A stretch of DNA of 64,000 nt. Origin: Pithys albifrons albifrons (Eukaryota; Chordata; Aves; Passeriformes; Thamnophilidae). This document shows positions 1 through 11,194 of the stretch, one piece after another. How positions within the stretch are numbered: the stretch's first letter is position 1; every line of letters starts with the position of its first letter. The position numbers and the translations under genes were made by a program. Under the pieces are notes generated by a model that had not been told where the DNA came from, ran no database searches, and saw only the letters and a list, made by a program, of their open reading frames with translations. The DNA lies in contig NC_092497.1 of assembly GCF_047495875.1 (NCBI RefSeq), forward strand, positions 78,957,749-79,021,748, written 5' to 3'.

Positions 1-452
1 CAATGATTATTTCCTCTCAGAAATGGAAGTTTGGGGGGTTTTATTTCAAATACCTGATTGAATTTTTTAAATAGTCATCTATGACTTTTTCACTTCTTCC
101 CCTTTGAAATATTTTACTATTATGACATCCAATACCTATTGAAAGAGAAGTCAAAAAAGTTAATTGGTGGAATAGCCACACAGAAATGAAGATGAAATAA
201 CAGTCTTCTGTGTTCAAATTCCTATTTCAGATAATGTTGAAATAGTGTGTTTAGATAGAATTTTAATACCAGACATTAAAATACAGCATGAGAATACCCA
301 ATCATTGGATGCTTAAGGTGGAAGAAAACATCCAAATTTCTCTCTCAGAGGAATTAATTTAATATTTCTTACCTGAGTACTCCAACAGTATTCATCAATC
401 ATTAGGCATTTTATCAATTTAGATCAAATGCATGTAAACTGAACATAAACAT
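1..452. other. Unassigned AT-rich sequence
   Basis: No gene, RNA or recognisable repeat is seen. It ends at the target duplication of the first solo LTR. Confidence 0.6.
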
Positions 453-457
453 CAAGT

Positions 458-1307
458 ACTTGTAGTTTGGAATGATAATGTAAATTCCCTCCCTGCCACT
501 AATTCCCATGCCATTAGTTAACAAAAGAAGTAGTTAACTGCCTGAGCGTTTGGGTTAAGGGCAGACTGGGTGGCAAGGAACTGGTTTGCACTGTCTTTTT
601 TGTTGTAGGGGACATTACACAGCTCTGGGGGAGGTTGGAGCTGCATGTGCCAGCTGTCAGAGAGAAACCTTTCTCTCCTATTCCTCACTGCTTCTGTGGA
701 GTAAGCTAGTTTCTTCTTGCCACTGCTGCTTCTCCTGGTTTTTCAGGAGAAGCATTGGGACCCCCGGTTGCCGCTCTGGTCTCCCCACTGCAGCAGCGAC
801 CCGGGAGAGAGAAGTTACAGCTGCTTTCCGAGACACGCTGTGGTTCTCCACTTCCCAGTTTTCCTTCTTTGTTTGGAACAAGGGACGCAGGGGGAGAGGC
901 AGAATTCATCTGAGCGCTCACTGCTCCTCTGTCCCACTGGAGAGGGACTGGGAGCTCACCCTGCAGCTAACCAGGGTGTGACACTGACAGTGCCTATAAG
1001 TATAACTTTTCTCCAGGAGGAAACCTGCCAGTTTAGGGGTGGTTTTCTTTTTTTCTTGTGGTGTTGGGGAAGCAGTTTGCTCTGGTCTGTTTACGGTGAT
1101 ATCTATACCTACATATATACATATATATATTTATATTCGTGTATCTGCATATGTATATAGCAGTTAAGAACAGTTATCCTTCTTATATCTATTTTCAGAT
1201 TAAAGTTCCTTTTCTTAAGTTTGATAAAGAGTGACGTGATTATTGTGGAGGAATCCCCTCCTCTGCTTGTGGGTAAACATTTTGGTTTTTCCCCTCAAAC
1301 GAAGACA
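458..1307 (+). mobile_element. Solo LTR, same family as the 56.4-62.7 kb provirus (older copy)
   Basis: The 850-bp element is flanked by a perfect 5-bp duplication, CAAGT at 453-457 and 1308-1312. It shares blocks with the provirus LTRs throughout: the TTGTAGTTTGG start, the GTTAACAAAAGAAG block, the AAGTATAAC TATA region, a TA-rich tract, ATTAAA at 1199-1204, and the CCCCTCAAAC-GAAGACA end. The terminal TG has become AC. It is longer than the 683-bp proviral LTR and clearly diverged, so it is an older insertion reduced to one LTR by recombination. The 131- and 147-codon open frames inside it are chance frames. Confidence 0.9.
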
Positions 1308-1312
1308 CAAGT

Positions 1313-3329
1313 ATATTGAATTCTTTCTATTTTTTCAATTACAAAATTCTAAATTTGGTTTGATCTCTCCATTTGTATTGTAGTTGATTATTGTTTTCAT
1401 TAAATTAACAAAAAATGCTCGTGTAGTTCCTCTTTTTGATCCTTTTGAAGCCTCTGGAGAAAAGACTATTATTTTCACAAAAGATTTTTTTTCCCCCATC
1501 CGTAAAACTAGCTAGCAATGCAATTAACAACTATGAAAATACCTTCAAAAATCCCTTGAGCCCAAACATTACATCCAGTTTACCAACTCTGTCTGCTACA
1601 GACAAGGAGGATTTGTCTCAGCAGTGGTGCTGCTGAAGTAGCTTAGTAACTTAACATATAGCTGCCACCATCCCAACGAGAAGGAAACAAAACATGACTT
1701 TCACAAAAAATTATTAACCAGTAAATCTGGAGAAGGCAAAATTGGATCAGAGCATCTGGAGAAGACCTAGTTTTCATACTTACCTAGAGTGGAAATGGGC
1801 CAAAAGCAAAAAAACAGTATTCCACTGGATGTACAGCTGAACACTGAGATGCTGACATGTGCAGGAGCATGAACAAAGGAAGACAAGACTAAGTGCCCTT
1901 TGCCAAATGCGTTAAAAAAGACTTTCTTATAATTCCTAAACATTTTCAGGGGGGAAAAACAATAGTTTACTTTCATGTTAAAAATATTTTGCTGGTTTTT
2001 TTATTCTTGTAAAAAGGATTTTCATTGAAAAGTTGACTGCAGAAATCAGTTTTCTACTGATAGCAGAGAAATCTCATTCTTACCTCTTGAAGAAGTGAGA
2101 AAAAACAATACTTTTGAAACTGAAATAATTTTCCAAAGTATTTATACTAAATTACTCATAAATTGAGTACTATAACCAAAGTAACATAACAAGATCCAGT
2201 TTTATAACTTTCAAAAGAGCTGGAAAAAATAAGTAGGTGGAAAGCCTAGCATCATTGCAATAGAGGCTCCGAGATATCACATAGTTGTTATTACAAAATT
2301 AGGTGTTGTGATGAAAGACTAGCCTGAGCTTCTAGGCTTTGCAGTACACTTCTCAACTAGTCACATTCAGTTATGAAGTGACTGTCTTTGCCAACACACA
2401 TTTGATTCTTATGTTGTCGATGTTTACACGTACTAGTATTATTCAACTCAATTGTTATTCATATTCTGTTCAACAGAACTTCACTTTTATTTGCCATCAT
2501 TTTGGGGGAACGAAAAATACTCCCTAAAAGTGCTCACACTCACTGTGAAAACTTTGCTTGTCTATTGACTTGGATAGAGGATGCGGGCAGGCATGTTGGA
2601 GCAGTTAACATCCAGTAAGACTAATGGTTTCATCCTGTCTTCATTCCAGTGCTTTTTTTGGCAGAATGGATTAACTACCTCTTCACACTGAAGTAGCTAC
2701 CACCAGATGCTATGAATTACTTTCTCTGTCACCATTACAGTCATGGTATCAATCCACTCAAAGATGCTGGAAGAGTAGTTTTGTGTTGTTGCTGAGGGAG
2801 AAGCACAGAGGAAGAGAGTCACACAGTAGTTACTCCTATAAAGGCAACAGTCCCTTCATAAACAGAAATCATGCTTATGACCAGTATATATGTTAGTTAA
2901 AGATATTCAGGGAACTTTAGATTCCCAAAAAGTGTTATAGGACTCCTTTTAAAAAGGGGGAGTTAATGTCTTACATTAATATCTCTCTTTCATGAAATGT
3001 GTAAAAATGCAGAGGGAAAGTGTCCTTTACAAATAATGAAGTCTCTAAATGCTAGTTTCATTTGATAATAAGGTGTTTCTTGATAACATAGGTCACTCTA
3101 TTCATAAATCTATTTTGTATGTTTTCTTACCAGCTACTAATTTGTTAGAAACAGCAGCTTTGAGGATTTCAGTGAGTACTCACACTGTAATGTTTATTTT
3201 ACATTGTAAATACATAGCAAACTTCTTAATCTACATGAGAATAGCTTCAAATTGTCCAGCTTGATAGGACTGAATGAAACTCAGAATTTCTTTTCCAGAC
3301 AAAGAATTGTTTGCCTTAAAAGAACTTGC
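1313..3329. other. Unassigned AT-rich sequence
   Basis: Only short chance reading frames are present. No repeat family was recognised. Confidence 0.5.
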
Positions 3330-3334
3330 CCTGT

Positions 3335-3964
3335 TGTTATGGGTTTAGCCAAGTAGGCCAAAAAAATTTAGGCTTTAAAGTTCAGACTAGGCCTGGGATT
3401 GTCAGCTGACTTGAGCTGAGCTGGGCTAGCTAACAGCTGACTTCTTCGAGCCAATAATATTGTATTCTATACCATATTACATCATCTCAGAAGGGGTAAA
3501 ATCCAGTGTGTGGGAGTGGCTTGGTCAGTTCCATCATGGCTGAACTAGGAGGAGAACATCTTGTAGCTCCTGTCTTGGAGTAGGCCTTGCTCTTGCTGCT
3601 GCTGCTACTTGCTTTTGGTTTGAGTTCAGGGAAGTAGAAATATTTTGTTGTTATACTTTCTCTTTCTTGCAGGGTGTCTTTTAGAGTGCTTATGGATCTA
3701 GAGTAATGAGCTTTATATTAACTGGAGAGTGGGAAGTTATTTCTTGTTATATATATATATATAACTTGTGTAAGTATGTGTTACATTGTAGTTTTCTCTT
3801 AATTTTCTCTTTTCTGTATAAATACATGTAGTTAGTTTCAGCATAAACCTGGTTTAGAGGTTTTTTTCCTCTCCCTTTTCTTTTTCCCTTAGCTGGTTGG
3901 GGGGAGGAGGAACCCTTTCTCTCTGTCTTGGACAGTTGGCCTTTTGCCAGCTCAACCCAAGACA
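3335..3964 (+). mobile_element. Solo LTR, ERV-L-like family B
   Basis: The element starts TGTTATGGGTTTAGCC, ends CCCAAGACA, and is flanked by CCTGT at 3330-3334 and 3965-3969. Shared family landmarks are GTCAGCTGACTT, a CCATATTACATCATCTCAG promoter-side block, the GTGTCTTTTAGAGTGCTTATGGATC block and TTGGCCTTTTGCC near the end. The same landmarks recur at 9.7 (inverted), 34.2, 36.8 and 45.1 kb. The 5-bp duplication fits ERV-L or gammaretroviral integration. No internal region is attached. Confidence 0.85.
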
Positions 3965-3969
3965 CCTGT

Positions 3970-6900
3970 GCTAACCAAAAAACCTTGCAACCCTTAGTGC
4001 TGGAGGTCCATTTACCCCCAGGGAACCCTGCCAACCTGACACTGATCTTTTTCTAAAGCCACTGCAAGAAAGAAAATTTAAAAAAAAAACAAACAACAAA
4101 CAAAAACAACCACCAAAAAACACAGGTCAGAAAAATGGCAGAGTATAGCTTTAGCCATAGCATTTTCCATCTTTCTAATACACAAAAGATGGACTTATAA
4201 TAAAAGGCTGATATTGTATCAAAACAGTCAGGCAAAATGTAGGTTCAAAATAACTAAGAAAAAAAAGTCCTTTGTCCTACTCATTTACATCCTGAGTCAT
4301 CATCAAAAGTGCAGCCTTAGGATTTTCTTTGATCTTCTAGATCAATAAAAATAAAACTCCCCTTCAGGAAGAATTAGCTGATTCAAACAATGCGCACATC
4401 TTATATTGACTCCCTGTGAAAAGAAATTTCACTTCTAATAAATGCTTAACACCTTGGTAAACAGCTCTGTTTTGCAGGACAAGGAATAGCTGTTTGAACA
4501 TCAATTATATAATGTAATCCATATACCAGTGGAATAAATAGAAAGAACAGACAATGTGTAAGACACTACTTCAGGAAAAAAATTATTATTTTCCTTTAAG
4601 TAAAGAAGCCGACTTCACAACTGTTCGCATATTCTGACTAGTTCTAATGTTAGAACTCCCCCTTCCATGGTTCTGTTCCAGTTTTGGTTTGGGGAATGAG
4701 GATCTCTTCAGGGAAATAAGGCAATAACATATCAGACAACTTTTTTTTGTCCTTTTAAATGTCTTTTCTTAGAGACCTGGTAGGTCATTCAAATACTGGG
4801 AGGTTTTCCCTATTTCATTCATCTCTCATTAATTCTACTCCATCCTTAGTTGGAGACTCCTAAAGATGCATTTTCTGTAAGTGAACTGTAAAACAAGTAT
4901 TTGTCTCAGTTATCTGTACACTGTCAATTCCATTTTTCTTTGAAAAAATTCCTTGTCAAGAAATTTCTCTGTGAATGAGGGCCCTATCCTTTCTTTTAGT
5001 CTCTCAAAGACTGAAAATACAGTAAGTTTCAAACCAGTAGGTGAATGGATTCTTAATCTGCACTTAATAAATAATCACATGATATGACTGTAAAAAGACT
5101 TGATCTCTTTTGAAGAGCTGATCATATTTTGCAAAGTTCTCCAGAAGTTCTTGGAGAGGTTATTTTAACTTAGGAGTTCATGTAGTCATCGTGTATGGCT
5201 CATGCTATCAATGTCCCTCTTTTCCAGCTGAAGTGATAAGTACTACAATTTGTTTCAGTTTTAAAAGGAGAATGCATTTACAGCTTCATGCTGCCAAGGT
5301 GAAATACAAATATTTCTTAAAATTAAAGTGTTGACATAATTACTGGTGAACTTTGGAAAATTTCAAAAGTCACTGAGTCCATACTCTGATGATCATAAGA
5401 CTAAAAGAGCAAACAAGACGACACAATTGGATTTCCTTCATCTTTACTGAGATTCTTTATTAATTAAAGAACTCACAAAGCTCTAACTCTAAATTCTTTA
5501 ATAATATAGTGTAGATATCTGATTGATATATTTTGTCACTTATCATTGGTTAAAAGTACAATTAGGTGCCCCATGCAGTGTAAAAGTTCTTGGCAGTTCA
5601 ACAAACAGCATGGTTGCTTGACAGAAAGTTGGTGATGTGAGAATTTCTGTTGTAAATCCTACTTACCACATAACTGAAAACCAGAAAATGTAGCCACTAT
5701 GCTTTCCAATTCATCCTGAACTACCAGAAGCCTTTACACTGGACTTAGCTTTCAGCTGATAAAAGCTGTCTCTTCTCAGTGAAGCTGAACAGAGCCCCTC
5801 CAACAAAGAGCTGGCATAACAGGTTCAACTCACTGTCTGGTCACTAGCAGTCCCCTGATTTTCTAGTTCTTTAAGCAGTCATCTCTGTGTGGGGACCTTC
5901 TCTATATCTCCATAACACCATGGCACAGAAAGACTGTGGTTTCCATTCTTTGTCCACCTTGCCTACCTGTGCCCATCTCAGTATTTGAAATCTCCGGAGT
6001 ACAGTAACTAAATCTACAGCATTTGTTCAGTTTGGAAATTGTCTTCATGAGAACAAATATTATTACACAACAACGAGGTGAATTTCCATAAGCCAACACT
6101 TACTTCACTGCCCCAGATTTTCCACAGTAATTTAAGACTGAGAGAAAACTGTAAGACCAGGAAACTGTGACAGGAAAGGGCAGAGAAAGAAGGGAAAGGG
6201 AAGGCAGAGAAAGGACAGCAAAAGATTACATGAGAAATGTGGCATCAGAGACCTCATTTGCAGCTAGATAATTTCCATGATGAATGTCAGAGTTAGAACC
6301 ATATGGACAGAAGCCATGAGCTATAGAAATCTTCAGGATAACTTTGTATGCTAGAATACGCCTAAAGGACCGCATTCTTTTAAGATTTAATATTTTTCCA
6401 GTTTTAAGTTATGATAATAATCATCTATTTTGTGCATATATTCAAGTGTAATGACATGAAAAAAATTTTACCTAGATTAACATCAACTTATTTACTGTAA
6501 GATATATTCTTTACGATGAATGCAGAACACAATAGAGGGCACCAAAATATGAGCAGGAAGCCTTACACTACATTTATCACTAAGGAGGCCTTACACTACA
6601 TTACTCTCATGGGAGAAAAAAATGATCTTGTGGCCTTGGTGACTGTAGTGTAGAATTGCTATATTTCCATTTTTAAAATTGTTTCACATCTAAGAAAGGT
6701 TTTTCACATTGACTTAAAAAAATTTTAAATTTCTAAACACTCTTCAAAATTTGCATTAAGAATGCACAATCCATCTCATGTACGATCTTAGTGAATTGCA
6801 CTGTACCATAACATTCCATTTAGGCTTTGTAGCTGGGATGATCTTTTGCAGGTTGGCATTCCCTTTTCCCTATTTTCTTCATGACTAACTCCTGAAATCA

Positions 6901-8323
6901 TGGCTTAGCATTAGACTGGAGTGAATCAGGGCTTCAGAGGTTGAATAAGAATTCAATCCAATGCTCTTGCTTGGTGAATATTTGATTTATGGGTATCACA
7001 AAAGAAATACATAAAACAAGTTGAGTTTTTAATCTAGTTTTTTGCATTCATTTGGCAAAATCATGATATTGCAGTGTTTAAAACCAGTTTAGGAAGAAAT
7101 ATATTTTAAATACATTGGAATACTAAACAAACCACTGCAAAATACATGATAGTCAAATATGCAGTAGGCTGTGACTTTCTTATTCACATTACTGCAGTAA
7201 AGGAGCTCTGAGCCTTTCCATTAAAAATCCTATTTTCAATACTTTATACATCTGCTGTAAAAATTACACTGGACTGAAAATCAGAATAAAAGATTTCAGC
7301 TTGGAAATATGTAATCTGTCTTTTCTTTGGGTTTCTTTTGTTTGGGTTTGGGTTTTTTTGTTGATTGGTTTGTGTTTGATTTTCTTTTTAAATGTGTGTT
7401 AGTTTATTTTGTATTTGTAAATGAAGAACAGAAAGAAAGAAGTTCTTAAGACATTTTGCACTGACATCACAAAAATAATCTTACATGCATTTAGCTGTGG
7501 TTGACATTGGCAAAGTCTGATTCTGTATATCCAAGCTACATAAAAAAAAAAAAATAAAGGAAGAGCCCAAATTTGATTATACCAGGGCACAGCTTTACCT
7601 CATCTTATAAACAGGCTTTCTTCATATTTAAACTAAAAGTGATTATAATCATTTTAAACTGTCCCTGATTATAATGTATTTAGAATATCTATTCAATTAA
7701 TATACAGTAGTAAATTGTCTTCTAAAATACTTAACAGGCTTTCTGACGTATCATTGTTTCTCCATGCTTTGATTTACATCACAATTTTATGGTAGATTTT
7801 ACCTGACCTTGACTTATTTCATATACTTCACTTTTCAGAGCACAGAAGTAATAATAATCTCATTTGTGATCCACCAAGTTCACATCTGATAATTAAGATT
7901 TCAAATAAAAGCTTGTGTTCCACCTAATTTTCTGAGTAGAAACTGAATTGGTTACTTTCACTGGTAATACAAAGATGAAATACGTAACAGAGAAAAACAC
8001 CTTATTTTCCATATCTGAAACACTTTATATGTTAACCTTGGGGAGCTGATTTAAAAATTTTAAATAATGAGAGCAAAATATTTTACTAAAGTTATTTTTA
8101 AGGACTAAGAGGATTGGAGAAAAGCAAATGCCATGTTGGCAAGACCTTTTTCAATTCAGAATCTCCAGAGAATATTTTTTCAGGGAAAGGTACACAAATC
8201 CCACAAGGACATTTGATGGTTTCTTCTTAAGACACAGAAAGAAAATTATAGGTTTCTGTCGTGAAATTAGACATTTTTCTTTTCATTTTCTATATTTATC
8301 CTTTTTCATACACTTTCTACATT
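3970..8323. other. Unassigned AT-rich sequence with a short direct repeat
   Basis: No gene is supported. It contains an A/C-rich tract near 4079-4125, two 20-bp direct repeats (AGGAAGCCTTACACTACATT at 6555-6574 and a 19/20 copy at 6583-6602) and a G/T-rich low-complexity tract at 7321-7400. Confidence 0.5.
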
Positions 8324-8490
8324 AGAATCACAGAATATGCTGACTTGGAAGGAACCCATCAGGATCACTGAGTCCAACTCATGGCCCTGTGCAAGACACT
8401 CAAAAAATCCCACCATATGCCTGAAAGCATTATCCACATGTTTCTAGAACTCAGACAGGCTTGGTGCTGTGAGCACTTCCATGCTCTCCT
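8324..8490 (-). repeat. CR1 LINE 3' fragment
   Basis: It begins AGAATCACAGAATATGCTGA, the reverse complement of the CR1 3' end with its ATTCTGTGATTCT-type octamers. It continues with the typical GGAAGGAACCCATCAGGATCA and GGCTTGGTGCTGTGAGCACTTCC blocks. It is 5'-truncated, as most CR1 copies are. The right boundary is approximate. Confidence 0.85.
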
Positions 8491-9682
8491 AATTTGAACT
8501 GTTACTTAAATAGGTTAAAACATTCCTCTTTCCATTCTTAGTGAGTTTACAGATTTAATTATAGTCACCTCCCTTAGATGTTGTCTCAACTAGGCTGCAG
8601 AATATTGATGGAAGTCTTGACTCCTAGTATCGAATGTAATTAAAATAATTCAAAAGTTCATGAAATTCTGAAGCTATATTTAATGGTATGGAGTGTTTCT
8701 TTAACACTGAATATAGAACTTCTTAGAAGTTTTGTATCAGCAATCTTTTTAATGCCTTAAGTGCTGTATCTTAACACAAACTATTACAGGAGTTCCCCAA
8801 CACCAACTGCCTCTATTGTATTGGTTTTCCATATTTGACATTCACATCTCTCTACCTGTTGCTGTAAGCTATCATTTTCTCTAGTAGTTCTCATGATGAG
8901 GAAAGAAAAAGTGAAAGGGAAATACAATATAACAAGTGCATAACTTGATTTAGATGCTTTTTCTAGTTTAAAAAGCAGTTCTGCTGCCATTTCTTCTGCT
9001 ATTGCAACCAGCTTGTTCACGAGCATTTATTGTGGCTTTGCTGTCTGTTCAAATGTGTCCATTATGATAATTAGAGATCCAATCAAACACGGACTGATTA
9101 CCTGGGCTCTACTTCATTCTGCTGTTGAAGCAAAACATTTTGCACATCTAATTAGCTTCATGTTTCTAATTGCCATGCACTTTTATATGCTATTCTGTAA
9201 CCAGTACCATTTTTATGCAATAACCATTTTCCAAAGTAATTAATTCTGTCAGATATGAGATCAGATGTCTTATTATTTCTACACATAATTTGAGCTTTGA
9301 AAGGAAATCATACAGTACTCTTTGTTCCTATCACAGTTAACACCAGCTTTTCTTCTTCATACTTACAATATCCAAAAAGGATTAAAATTCTTTATTCTGT
9401 GGCCTTCATCTTTGTGCACCAATAATCCTTCCAGGGTAGATGCCAATAAAACACATCTGTTACATTTATATTCTGACATTGGTCCAACTCTGTGCTTTGA
9501 ACCGTCATGTTTTGATGCAATGTGCTATTAAGGAACTTCTGTGTTTTCCAATAAAGAAAGCTGTATGTCACTGAATAATTAAGTAAGCCATTTATAGATA
9601 GCATTTATATCATCATTAGGACTTTTTCCTAGATCCTTTATTGACCTTGTACCTTGCTTAATTTCTTCCTCTGCTGAACTAA
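8491..9682. other. Unassigned sequence with a possible conserved noncoding block
   Basis: No gene is supported. The part from about 8925 to 9265 is higher in complexity and carries several TAATTA/TAATTG homeodomain-type cores (see findings). The rest is featureless AT-rich sequence. Confidence 0.4.
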
Positions 9683-9687
9683 CTGAT

Positions 9688-10204
9688 TGAGGTGGATTCA
9701 CTTCGGCTGAACACCAGGTGTCCGTGTCCACCCAGCCACCCCAGCCCTCCCTTTCCCAGAGGGAAGAGGAAAGGAAAAAAACCCCAAAAACTATGAGTTA
9801 CTATGAGGCAGTTTATATTTTATGCAGAAAAGGAAAACAAACAGAGTAAAAGCAGTGCACACACACACACAAAGTAAAAGCCAACAGTAATTCTCTACTT
9901 CCCACAAACAGTGATGAGTGATCACTCCTGCAAGATGCAGAGCTTCAGCACAGCAATAGTTGCCAACAGGCAGCCATTACCAGAAAGAGAGGACCTCCTC
10001 CCCTCCTTCTTTTATATCTGGGCTGAGGACATATGGTATGGAATACCTCCTTGATCAGTGTAAGTCAGCTGACCTAATCTGTGTCTCCTCCCAGTAACCA
10101 AAACATGGGCCTGTTATCAACACTTCTCTGGGTACCAATGCAGAAACACAGCACTGCAGGGTTACAGGGAGAAAATAAACTTTGGCTCAGCTAAATCCAC
10201 TACA
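9688..10204 (-). mobile_element. Solo LTR, ERV-L-like family B, inverted
   Basis: Read on the minus strand, this 517-bp element begins TGTAGTGGATTTAGCTGAGCC and carries GTCAGCTGACTT, CCATACCATATG and TATAAAAGAAGG in LTR order. It ends TCCACCTCA. It is flanked by a perfect duplication, CTGAT at 9683-9687 and 10205-10209. A (CA)n run sits inside at about 9860-9871. Confidence 0.88.
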
Positions 10205-10559
10205 CTGATGTACATTGCTTTGATGCACATAGCTTTCACAATAAACAAAACAAAGCACTGGCAAACTTTATCCAGAAAATGCTCTGATGCTTCAAGGAGT
10301 TGTGATCAGGCATGTGGAAGGTTGAAGAATAGGGTATACACCTGACAAACAATGCAGAAGCCAAATACTGTTTTTATTTAAGAGGCAGTATACTTCATGC
10401 CTTTTCTCAAAACTTGTAACTAATTCTGAACAAAGTTTTCAAGCTTCTTAAATGAGAGGTATCTTTCCATTTGAAAGCAATATATTTTTTAAACTTTTAT
10501 AATTTTGCTTTTCTCTTCTTGACAAATATGCACCCACGTCTTTAATTTAGGGTGTGAAA

Positions 10560-10733
10560 CGTAAAATGACAAGACCTGCTCTTACCTCTGTCCTGCGAGT
10601 TGAGAGTGCTCGTGTCCTTCTGCTGCTTTCCGTGGTTCTGTACGCTGAGCAGAGACATGTAGGAACGCTGAGGTCTTGGTATCGTTGCTAAGCCAGAAGC
10701 TCCAGTCCACCCTCCAGCTTTGAAGTCAGTCCA
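10560..10733 (-). mobile_element. Remnant leader of an ERVK-like provirus
   Basis: This minus-strand sequence directly follows the primer-binding remnant and contains an AG/GTAAGA splice-donor match (GTAAGA is the complement of 10580-10585). No gag frame is recognisable to the left, so the provirus is truncated or rearranged near 10560. The left limit is a guess. Confidence 0.45.
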
Positions 10734-10751
10734 GCCTCACATGGGGCACCA
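10734..10751 (-). other. Decayed tRNA-Lys-type primer binding site
   Basis: The minus strand reads TGGTGCCCCATGTGAGGC. It matches the tRNA-Lys1,2-type site TGGCGCCCAACGTGGGGC at 14 of 18 positions, and the differences include two C-to-T changes at CpG. It lies 4 nt after the LTR end. Confidence 0.6.
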
Positions 10752-10755
10752 TCTA

Positions 10756-11194
10756 TGATGATTGGTTTCTTGTAGCCTCGTTATGCTGTGTGCTGAAGGA
10801 ATCTGCAACGATATGGAACTTCTCCTGGTCCTGGATTATCAGTCCATTAACCTAGGAGAAGTGTGTGCTCTCTGCTTACCCCGACCATGTGGTCTCTGAG
10901 AGCCCCCAGAAAGGACACACAGGGACCACCAGGGAAGGCAGGAACAAAGAGGAAGTTTAATCAGGGGTACAGCTTATATGGACTTTGGAGGGATACAAAC
11001 TTACCAATAAGGGACAACGGGGGGGGGAGTCTGGCTTTGGGCCAATAGGAGTAAGGGGATTTACATTCAATGGGAGGGGGTATCAGGAAATATGAGGTCT
11101 CTGTCCTTCTCCCAGCCCCCTGGCCTGGCAGGGGGTTTATGGGAAGAAAAAGGAATGAAAATGCAGTTTTTACATTCAGTACACTCAAACCACA
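10756..11194 (-). mobile_element. ERVK-like LTR (5' LTR of a decayed provirus)
   Basis: On the minus strand it starts TGTGGTTTGAG and ends CCAATCATCA. It carries two CCAAT-type boxes, TATAAGC, an ATTAAAC polyadenylation-type signal and the GGTGGTCCCTGTGTGTCC R-U5 block. The LTR at 34653-35153 has the same layout (AATAAAG, then GGTGGTCTCTGTCC and a CATGTGG block). The adjoining lysine-type primer site fits ERVK. No second LTR or duplication was found, so this is a fragment. Confidence 0.7.

Noticed and set aside
586..1160. 131- and 147-codon frames
   Set aside because: They lie in the GC-rich part of a solo LTR. Similar frames recur in every copy of that LTR because of base composition.
4042..4046. 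CTGAT after CCAACCTGACA as the right end of the 3.3-kb LTR
   Set aside because: It does not match the left flank CCTGT. Ending the LTR at CCAAGACA (3964) gives a perfect CCTGT pair and agrees with the other copies.
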